Assembly (NCBI GenBank): GCA_934157205.1
Contig: CAKPHJ010000034.1
Location: forward strand, 1 to 9,617
DNA: 9,617 nucleotides
Direction: 5' to 3'
Source: an uncultured Clostridia bacterium
Lineage (GTDB): Bacteria > Bacillota > Clostridia > TANB77 > CAG-508
The position numbers were made by a program, and so were the translations under genes. Below, one piece after another: positions 5,562 to 9,617 of the stretch (position 1 is the first letter of the stretch; every line of letters begins with the position of its first letter). Below the pieces are notes generated by a model, which was not told the origin of the DNA, ran no database searches, and was given only the letters and a program-made list of their open reading frames with translations.

Positions 5562-6113
5562 ATGCATTTTGTAATAAGCATAGTTTTAGGAATGCTGCCA
5601 GAAATATTTTTTTTTACACTAGCTATAATTTATACTAGAAACAAAAAAGAAAATAGAATTAAATTATTTTTGTTAATAGCAATATCTTACTATATATGTA
5701 TAATAGCAACAAAATATAAGACTATAAATTATTTTTTATTTATTATTATGGGATTTTTAGTACAAAAAATATTATACAAAGATACAAGCAAAATAGATAT
5801 ATTTGTATTTTCAATTATAGTAAGCTATGTAACTTTAAACGCAAGTATAATATTACTATGTAAAAGTGATTATTCGAACTATTGGCAATTGTTTTTTATA
5901 AACAGAATAATATTAATAATACCATTTCTATTTAAAAATAAATTAAATAAAATGTACACAGAATACAAAAAATTATGGAATAGAAGCTATGATGAAATAA
6001 AAATATTTAAAAGCATTACTGTTAGAAATTCAAGTTTGATAATATTAAATTTATTAATATTTAGTATTAATTTCATATGCTTGTTTATAGCAGGAATAGC
6101 AGGAGGTGATTAG
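5562..6113 (+). CDS. Six-TM membrane protein, AgrC sensor-like without a kinase domain
   Basis: A 183-residue integral membrane protein with about six helices (roughly residues 4-24, 33-49, 54-71, 78-100, 108-125, 156-179). A basic cytoplasmic loop at 126-155 (KNKLNKMYTEYKKLWNR, then FKSITVRNSS) separates the fifth and sixth helices. The layout and the loop recall the N-terminal sensor domain of AgrC-type kinases, but the protein ends at AGIAGGD with no histidine kinase or GHKL part. The start follows AAAGGAG by nine bases. Its last codons contain the AGGAGGTGAT that serves the 18-residue peptide gene, whose ATG starts one base after this stop, so the two are translationally coupled. It could be a receptor, immunity protein, or exporter partner of the peptide. 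The AgrC resemblance is from memory of the family, not a search. Confidence 0.7.
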   Translation: MHFVISIVLGMLPEIFFFTLAIIYTRNKKENRIKLFLLIAISYYICIIATKYKTINYFLFIIMGFLVQKILYKDTSKIDIFVFSIIVSYVTLNASIILLCKSDYSNYWQLFFINRIILIIPFLFKNKLNKMYTEYKKLWNRSYDEIKIFKSITVRNSSLIILNLLIFSINFICLFIAGIAGGD

Positions 6114-6114
6114 T

Positions 6115-6171
6115 ATGTGGCCACCAATTGATTCATGGTTAGGTTTTTGTGATACAGAAGATGGAGAGTAA
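6115..6171 (+). CDS. 18-residue candidate signal peptide precursor of the Agr-like cassette
   Basis: Encodes MWPPIDSWLGFCDTEDGE. The ribosome binding site is ideal (AGGAGGTGAT, four bases before ATG) and lies inside the upstream gene. The stop is five bases before the AgrB-like ATG. Placement between a sensor-like protein and an AgrB-like protease, a hydrophobic centre and an acidic tail point to an AgrD-type pro-peptide. It differs from AgrD (about 45 residues) in having no amphipathic leader. Two ring schemes fit: a lactone on Ser7 with cleavage after Phe11 (PPID-SWLGF, compare RIPT-STGFF, the Ser-lactone signal of S. intermedius), or a thiolactone on Cys12 using tail residues. The first keeps CDTEDGE as the removed acidic tail. 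The function is inferred. Confidence 0.65.
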   Translation: MWPPIDSWLGFCDTEDGE

Positions 6172-6176
6172 TAGAT

Positions 6177-6830
6177 ATGGAAAAAATATGGTATAAATTG
6201 CCAAGTATTATTTTTAATTCTTTGGAAATGATATTTTTAATTTTATGTGGAATTTTTTTAAAATTACAGTATTCGGAAGTTTTATCAATAATTATAATTT
6301 TTGTTTTAACAAGAAATACTGCAAATTCGCCCTTGCATTATAAATCAGCAGGCAAATGCTTTATATGGACTGCTTTGGTTTTTTGTTCATTATTTCTTTT
6401 ATTAAAAGTTGATATTACTGTTTCTATAGTACTTACAATTTTTTCTGCATATATTTTAACGGAAAAAGGAAATATTGATAATTCATCATTATTTTTGTAT
6501 CGTAATGAAAATGAAGAAAAGTATAGAGAGATGAAAGCATATATAAGGGAAAATGAAAACACATTAGAATTAAAAAAATTTGAAAAAAATTTAATGAAAT
6601 TAAGTGAAATTTATGAAGAAAGATATAAAATGAATTTTTATAAGGTATATACATTAAAATTTAAGCAAAACAAGACATTTGAACAAATACGAAAAGAACT
6701 TAAACTTTATGATAATCATAAGGTGACTGAAATATTAGATATCATTTTCATAAGTTTTAATATGTATTTATTAAGCAATGGAAAACAAGAAGAAAAAGAT
6801 GAAAAAGAAGAGCTGACCTCAATAGGTTAG
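6177..6830 (+). CDS. AgrB-like cysteine endopeptidase with C-terminal helix-turn-helix-like domain
   Basis: A 217-residue protein. Residues 11-95 hold about four membrane helices. H54 and C61 are seven residues apart, exactly as catalytic H77 and C84 of S. aureus AgrB, with R46 before them as in the family; the usual GG before the His is replaced by SP. AgrB cuts the C-terminal tail of AgrD and forms the (thio)lactone, so this protein likely matures the adjacent peptide. Unlike S. aureus AgrB, the N-terminus is shorter, and the last membrane helices are replaced by about 120 soluble residues: a charged coiled-coil-like part (108-150) and a segment at 155-200 (YKVYTLKFKQNKTFEQIRKE onward) resembling sigma-70 region 4 helix-turn-helix. 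The ribosome binding site GGAGAG overlaps the peptide's end. The gene's last codons form the terminator. Confidence 0.75.
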   Translation: MEKIWYKLPSIIFNSLEMIFLILCGIFLKLQYSEVLSIIIIFVLTRNTANSPLHYKSAGKCFIWTALVFCSLFLLLKVDITVSIVLTIFSAYILTEKGNIDNSSLFLYRNENEEKYREMKAYIRENENTLELKKFEKNLMKLSEIYEERYKMNFYKVYTLKFKQNKTFEQIRKELKLYDNHKVTEILDIIFISFNMYLLSNGKQEEKDEKEELTSIG

Positions 6831-6838
6831 TTCTTTTT
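6810..6838 (+). terminator. Terminator of the Agr-like cassette, overlapping the stop codon
   Basis: GAGCTGACCT (6810-6819), loop CAAT, AGGTTAGTTC (6824-6833), then TTTTT. Ten pairs including two or three G-U. The stop codon TAG lies in the right arm, so ribosomes finishing the gene would cover the hairpin. Confidence 0.75.
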
Positions 6839-6875
6839 ATATTATAGGAAAGTTCTCTGAATTTCCTATAATATA
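6838..6875. repeat. Perfect 14-bp inverted repeat after the cassette
   Basis: TATATTATAGGAAA (6838-6851) is exactly inverted at 6862-6875, loop of ten. It shares AGGAAAGTTCT with the element at 4056-4157. It may be a second terminator or a member of the same intergenic repeat family. Confidence 0.5.
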
Positions 6876-6911
6876 AATATGTGCATAGAAAAGTAATATT
6901 TTTTGCTTTAG

Positions 6912-6940
6912 TGTACACTGGCATTTTAAAAAAATATAAT
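6912..6940 (+). promoter_or_regulatory. Candidate promoter of the 46-residue peptide gene
   Basis: TGTACA (6912-6917), 17 bases, TATAAT (6935-6940). Start near 6947, about 40 bases before the ATG. Confidence 0.5.
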
Positions 6941-6987
6941 ATAAAATAAAAATGAAGCTTCAAAAATAACAAAGAAAGGGAATACAT

Positions 6988-7128
6988 ATGAAAAAAACAA
7001 ATGAAATAAAAAACGAAACAAGAAATGAAATAATAAAAAATATCAAAAAAGATATTTTAGTTTTAATAGTAAATACAATAGTAATAAAAATATTAAATAT
7101 AGTAATAGAAAAGATTTTTAATTTATAA
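6988..7128 (+). CDS. 46-residue basic/hydrophobic small protein
   Basis: Encodes 46 residues ending at TAA (7126-7128). GAAAGGG lies about seven bases before the ATG. The first 22 residues are charged (MKKTNEIKNETRNEIIKNIK). Residues 23-46 are hydrophobic with spaced Lys and Glu (LVLIVNTIVIKILNIVIEKI), giving one membrane or amphipathic helix. There is no Cys, no cleavage motif and no known family. It has its own promoter between the Agr-like cassette and the GNAT gene. It could be a small membrane protein, a toxin-like peptide or a secreted amphipathic peptide. Translation is plausible but unproven. Confidence 0.5.
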   Translation: MKKTNEIKNETRNEIIKNIKKDILVLIVNTIVIKILNIVIEKIFNL

Positions 7129-7162
7129 TTTATAATGTATAATGTAGATGGGAGGTATGCTT

Positions 7163-7744
7163 ATGATAAGAAAATTTAAAAATGAAGATATAACTCAAAT
7201 TATGACAATATGGACAAAAGGCAATTTTGAATCAAATTATTTTATTGATAAAGATTATTGGTTAGAAAAATTTAATAATGTAAAAAAACAATATTTATCT
7301 GAATCATATATATATGTATATGATGAAAACAATGAAATTAAAGGCTATGTAAGTTTATTAGATAATGGATATATTAGTGATATTTATATAAAAAAACAAT
7401 ATCAAAGACAAGGAATAGGCAGAAGGCTAATTAATTATTGTAAAGAAAGAAATAAAAAAATAACATTACATGTTTATGAAAGAAATGTTCAAGCAACTTT
7501 ATTTTTTATAGCTATGAATTTTAAAAATCAAGGTATTCAAATAAATAAGGAAACACGGAGAAAAAGAATATATTTTAAAATGGCAATAAAAAGAATAAAG
7601 CAACGCAAGTTGCCCTTTGTTCTCGCTCGATTTGAGTTTTCGACTAAAAGGAGAAAATCTCAAAGGGCTAGCAATTGTAGCTTTTATATTGTATGTGAAT
7701 GGAAAAATTTTTATGGTGTAGAAGATGTTAAATTTTATTGTTAA
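7163..7744 (+). CDS. GNAT family N-acetyltransferase with repeat-derived C-terminal tail
   Basis: Transfers an acetyl group from acetyl-CoA to an amine; the substrate is unknown, and the short form resembles YiaC/RimI-like enzymes. The start MIRKFKNEDI at 7163 follows GGGAGG by seven bases; two earlier ATGs overlap that site. Residues 1-143 form a complete GNAT fold, with the acetyl-CoA loop in QYQRQGIGRRLI and the following ITLHVYERNVQATLFF strand-helix. Relatives usually end near residue 143 (RIYFKMAIKR). Here the frame runs on for about 50 residues through a palindromic repeat (7600-7674), giving a basic tail (KQRKLPFVLARFEFSTKRRK). That tail looks like accidental translation of an inserted or adjacent repeat, not a domain. 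Confidence 0.85.
   Translation: MIRKFKNEDITQIMTIWTKGNFESNYFIDKDYWLEKFNNVKKQYLSESYIYVYDENNEIKGYVSLLDNGYISDIYIKKQYQRQGIGRRLINYCKERNKKITLHVYERNVQATLFFIAMNFKNQGIQINKETRRKRIYFKMAIKRIKQRKLPFVLARFEFSTKRRKSQRASNCSFYIVCEWKNFYGVEDVKFYC
7600..7674. repeat. GC-richer palindromic repeat inside the 3' end of the GNAT gene
   Basis: It begins with hairpin GCAAC-GCAA-GTTGC (7600-7613). A larger fold pairs TTGCCCTTTG (from 7610) with CAAAGGGC-ta-GCAA (7661-7674), with an inner GAGTTTTC / GAAAATCTC stem. It is distinctly less AT-rich than its surroundings. It resembles dispersed intergenic repeats I have seen in clostridial genomes, but this needs a genome search. Confidence 0.5.
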
Positions 7745-7779
7745 TAATAAGAATTAATAATAATATTTTATGTTGCAAA

Positions 7780-7826
7780 ACAAAAAATAACCTTACCAAT
7801 CTCAAACGTTGGTAAGGAAAATTTTT
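7780..7826 (-). terminator. Terminator hairpin of the left tRNA-Arg remnant (bidirectional)
   Basis: CCTTACCAA (7791-7799) pairs with TTGGTAAGG (7809-7817), loop of nine. On the minus strand TTATTTTTTG follows; on the plus strand AAAATTTTT follows, so it may also stop the GNAT transcript. It is homologous to the hairpin at 9485-9511. Confidence 0.65.
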
Positions 7827-7876
7827 ATATAAGTACTTATACAAATAGTTAGTATAAGATTATTATGGTGAGCCAG
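7813..7876. repeat. Left copy of a 64-bp direct repeat ending in the tRNA-Arg acceptor end (candidate att site)
   Basis: It matches 9507-9570 at 63 of 64 positions (A at 7832, T at 9526), 1694 bases apart. The last 11 bases, TGGTGAGCCAG, are the reverse complement of the tRNA-Arg 3' end CTGGCTCACCA. No tRNA body follows at 7877, so this is only the 3' end. It contains the dyad CTTATAC / GTATAAG. The pattern is that of an attachment site pair or of a decayed tRNA duplicate. Confidence 0.7.
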
Positions 7877-7992
7877 ACAAAAGCATGCTATTTCATAGTA
7901 TATTCACGAAATAATATAAAATATTGCAACATTAAAATTTAAATTGTTTACAAACATCTTTTTAATAAATATGCAAATTAATAACTATTACA
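7877..7992. other. Intergenic spacer between left repeat and terminator
   Basis: AT-rich, no reading frame with a ribosome binding site. Only a loose dyad, TATTTC / GAAATA, is seen near 7889-7913. No tRNA arms can be made from it. Confidence 0.5.
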
Positions 7993-8031
7993 TAAAAAAC
8001 GGTCTACATCCATCTTCGTGAACTGTAGACC
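7993..8031 (-). terminator. Terminator of the PASTA/membrane protein operon
   Basis: On the minus strand GGTCTACA (8031-8024) pairs with TGTAGACC (8008-8001), followed by G and TTTTTT (7998-7993). The inner loop can form a small TTC-GT-GAA hairpin. It lies about 100 bases after the PASTA gene stop. Confidence 0.8.
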
Positions 8032-8134
8032 TATTCTAAAAATATATAATGCAATTAAATTATAAATTTTTTATTTTGAGAAATTTTCTAGTATTTTATG
8101 TTCAATATCTTCTATATTCATTTTTAAAGTTCTA

Positions 8135-8440
8135 TCATTTTTTATTTATTATTACTTTTATTGTACTTCCTTTTTTTATTTTATTATACACTTCTATGTA
8201 TGTTGGGTCTTGTGAAAGTACAATATTATTTTGTTTGTTTTCGTCAGTTGTCTCTTTATCTATTTCAAAATTCAATCCAGCGTTTTTAATTTTATTTTCT
8301 GCTTCCTCAACAGTTAATCCAACAACATTTGGAATACTAACTTCTTTTGGAGTACTTAAATTTAAATAAATTGCAAAACCAAAAAGAAATCCAACAATTA
8401 TTACAGAAATAATACTTCCTCTTATAATATCATTATTCAT
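8135..8440 (-). CDS. Membrane-anchored single PASTA domain protein
   Basis: A 101-residue protein with one N-terminal membrane helix (about residues 8-27) and one PASTA domain (about 34-99: VSIPNVVGLTVEEAENKIKN, then the LSQDPTYIE and IKVIINK strands). PASTA domains sit outside the cell and bind muropeptides or stabilise PrkC-type kinases and penicillin-binding proteins. Here there is no kinase or transpeptidase part, so it is a free-standing sensor, decoy or adaptor. The start at 8440 was chosen because AAAGGA precedes it by nine bases. An alternative ATG at 8461 overlaps the upstream stop as TAATG and would add seven residues. It is the second gene of a two-gene unit with the membrane protein at 8461-8700. 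Confidence 0.8.
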   Translation of the reverse strand: MNNDIIRGSIISVIIVGFLFGFAIYLNLSTPKEVSIPNVVGLTVEEAENKIKNAGLNFEIDKETTDENKQNNIVLSQDPTYIEVYNKIKKGSTIKVIINKK

Positions 8441-8460
8441 AAATTTTGTTCCTTTATACA

Positions 8461-8700
8461 TTATTTACTTGTATTATCAGCAATTTTCTGTAATAAAGTT
8501 AACCCTTCTCCAATAGCATAAATAAAAATAGCACTAATAATAGAAATAATTATAAAAGTAATAGTAAAATCTTTAACAAAAAAACCAGATACACTACCTA
8601 AAATTCCTACAATTATTGCTAGTGTTTTAATAATACTAGCAACACTATTTTTGCTTTCCTTTTCATGATGATTACTGTTTCTTTCTTTTTTTAAATCCAT
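8461..8700 (-). CDS. Two-TM small membrane protein of unknown function
   Basis: A 79-residue protein with a strong AAAGGAGGT site before the ATG. The first 22 residues are charged and polar (MDLKKERNSNHHEKESKNSV). Two hydrophobic helices follow at about 23-41 and 47-65, and the end is IGEGLTLLQKIADNTSK. The helix pair plus a GE-LLQ-type tail resembles small clostridial membrane proteins annotated only as hypothetical. It is the first gene of the PASTA operon (stop and next ATG overlap) and is divergent from the XRE gene at 8872. Confidence 0.75.
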   Translation of the reverse strand: MDLKKERNSNHHEKESKNSVASIIKTLAIIVGILGSVSGFFVKDFTITFIIISIISAIFIYAIGEGLTLLQKIADNTSK

Positions 8701-8871
8701 TTTTTAAACCTCCTTTCTTTATTTTAAATTACATTTTAAGTATAATTTAAACTTGAAAAAGTAATAATATAAGCAATATATAGTGTATATAATATATAGC
8801 TATATAGAACATAAACTATAACCTTTTTTAAATGTCAATTATAATAAACTAAAAAGAGTTAGGAGTATGAT
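8701..8871. promoter_or_regulatory. Divergent control region with TATATA palindromes
   Basis: It separates the membrane operon (minus) from the XRE gene (plus). A perfect 14-bp palindrome, TATATAGCTATATA (8793-8806), lies among related TATATAG/CTATATA motifs from 8777 to 8807. Possible promoters: plus TTGAAA (8753-8758), 18 bases, TATATA; minus -10 TATACT (8744-8739) with a poor -35. The palindromes could bind the adjacent XRE protein. Confidence 0.4.
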
Positions 8872-9075
8872 ATGCTTATATTTCACATAAAAGAATTATT
8901 AGAAAAAAATAAAATTTCTCGTTATAAAATGAGAATATATTTGGACTGGAACTATAAAAGAGTAAATGATTTTTATTTTGGAAGAGTAAAAGAAATGAAA
9001 ATAACAGAGATAGAGCAGTTGTGTGAATTATTTAACTGTAAAATAGAAGATCTATTTACATATAAGAAAAAATAA
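8872..9075 (+). CDS. Small XRE-type helix-turn-helix regulator
   Basis: A 67-residue protein that is almost entirely one Cro/CI-like DNA-binding domain: helix 1 IKELLEKNKI, helix 2-3 SRYKMRIYLDWNYKRVNDFY, then ITEIEQLCELFNCKIEDLFT, the usual ending of stand-alone XRE regulators. AGGAG lies six bases before the ATG. Position and orientation, divergent from the PASTA/membrane operon across a palindrome-rich gap, suggest that it regulates that operon and itself. Proteins of this type are common on small mobile elements. The binding target is inferred. Confidence 0.8.
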   Translation: MLIFHIKELLEKNKISRYKMRIYLDWNYKRVNDFYFGRVKEMKITEIEQLCELFNCKIEDLFTYKKK

Positions 9076-9169
9076 ATGGTGATAGAGTATCAATTTAAAT
9101 TGCTAGAAAAATGGAAAATTTTTTTAATATATGATATACTAACTATATAGATAGGAGTTGATAATAATT

Positions 9170-9424
9170 ATGCATGAATTTGTAACATATTCAGATGGAA
9201 CACTAGTTGTTTCTTCGGATATAAGAAAAAAAGAAAATGGTGAAGAATATCTTATAGTTTGCTTTGAAAGACCAACAGAAAACGGATTTGATACTATAAT
9301 ATTTGAATTGCCTTCATACAATATAGTTAAACAAGATGGAAATTACAGTGAGAAGGAAATTGAAATGTTTAGGAGCGTTGTAGAGAGAGGTGCAAGCTAC
9401 TTTTTTGAAACTGCTCAAAGTTGA
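9170..9424 (+). CDS. 84-residue acidic protein of unknown function
   Basis: The start MHEFVTYSDG at 9170 was chosen because AGGAGTTGAT, one change from the ideal site, ends about seven bases before it. A TTG at 9158 lies within that site. The protein is soluble and acidic, with a likely beta-rich first half (TLVVSSDIRKKENGEEYLIV then CFERPTENGF) and a helical end (YSEKEIEMFRSVVERGASYF). There is no membrane helix, signal peptide or known motif. A TATACT (9135-9140) with a weak TGGAAA 17 bases earlier could give it its own promoter. It is the last gene before the tRNA-Arg and so lies at the edge of the candidate element. Confidence 0.65.
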   Translation: MHEFVTYSDGTLVVSSDIRKKENGEEYLIVCFERPTENGFDTIIFELPSYNIVKQDGNYSEKEIEMFRSVVERGASYFFETAQS

Positions 9425-9473
9425 TAGTGTTGATTTTATTGCTATTAATGATAAATATAGAAGAATGTTATGA

Positions 9474-9512
9474 ATAAAAAATATCCTTATCAGTTTCGAC
9501 CACTGATAAGGA
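9474..9512 (-). terminator. Terminator of the tRNA-Arg gene
   Basis: CCTTATCAGT (9485-9494) pairs with ACTGATAAGG (9502-9511), loop of seven; on the minus strand ATATTTTTTATTC follows. It has the same 27-base length as the hairpin at 7791-7817, with paired, compensating base changes. It may also serve the plus-strand gene at 9170. Confidence 0.75.
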
Positions 9513-9559
9513 AAATTTTTATATATGTACTTATACAAATAGTTAGTATAAGATTATTA

Positions 9560-9570
<11 letters not shown>
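9507..9570. repeat. Right copy of the 64-bp direct repeat (tRNA side)
   Basis: It differs from 7813-7876 at one position. It spans the acceptor 3' strand and encoded CCA of the tRNA plus the spacer to the terminator. Identity stops abruptly inside the tRNA: CAG-GAGGG here, CAG-ACAAA in the left copy. Confidence 0.7.

Positions 9571-9617
<47 letters not shown>

Noticed and set aside
7866..7950. A second full tRNA-Arg gene at the left repeat
   Set aside because: Only the last 11 bases match. The following sequence cannot form T, anticodon or D arms.
8040..8134. 16-residue frame (MNIEDIEHKILENFSK) on the minus strand after the PASTA gene
   Set aside because: No ribosome binding site and very short; treated as 3' untranslated region before the terminator.
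8049..8369. 106-codon plus-strand frame
   Set aside because: Antisense to the PASTA gene, hydrophobic by mirror of AT-rich codons, no ribosome binding site.

Overview
The window is very AT-rich, with short intergenic gaps, strong AGGAGG-type ribosome binding sites, sigma-A type promoters and many U-tailed hairpins. The tRNA at the right edge encodes its own CCA. Together with an Agr-like cassette and a Rieske-tailed FAD oxidoreductase, this suggests a low-GC Bacillota genome, most likely a gut-type Clostridia. The species cannot be read from the sequence.

Left part (1-890). A gene start on the minus strand runs off the left edge. Next comes what looks like a complete, undescribed type I toxin-antitoxin module. 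A plus-strand RNA of about 70 nt (340-411) converges on a minus-strand mRNA that encodes a 29-residue hydrophobic peptide (457-546). The two transcripts end at separate but adjacent terminators. They share direct repeats that cover the toxin start region, and their terminator loops are complementary. The toxin Shine-Dalgarno can be sequestered by the mRNA's own leader. This is the architecture of the enterococcal par/Fst locus, with a peptide that does not look like Fst.

Centre-left (890-5113). A YhfW-like FAD oxidoreductase is broken by a +1 frameshift inside its Rieske domain. It is divergent from an intact M18 zinc aminopeptidase. Then come an XRE-type repressor, with a long dyad over its own promoter, and a divergent 100-residue protein of unknown function.

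Centre (5114-6875). This holds the second main candidate: a three-gene, translationally coupled cassette of a six-TM protein (like an AgrC sensor domain without a kinase), an 18-residue peptide, and an AgrB-like cysteine protease with a shortened membrane part and a C-terminal helix-turn-helix-like domain. A small RNA with its own near-consensus promoter and terminator is divergent from the cassette, recalling the agr/RNAIII layout. No response regulator is in the window.

Right part (6876-9617). A 46-residue amphipathic peptide gene is followed by a GNAT acetyltransferase whose C-terminus runs into a palindromic repeat. Then comes a 1.7-kb segment bounded by two copies of the tRNA-Arg(UCU) 3' end plus its downstream terminator (7780-7876 and 9474-9570). 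Between them lie two minus-strand membrane proteins (one with a PASTA domain), a divergent small XRE regulator and an unknown 84-residue protein. No integrase is present, so the segment is best read as a small tRNA-associated cargo element or the remnant of one.

Stretches longer than 300 bases without a large gene are 77-456, 547-889, 5114-5561 and 7745-8134. They hold the RNA genes, promoters, repeats and terminators listed below.
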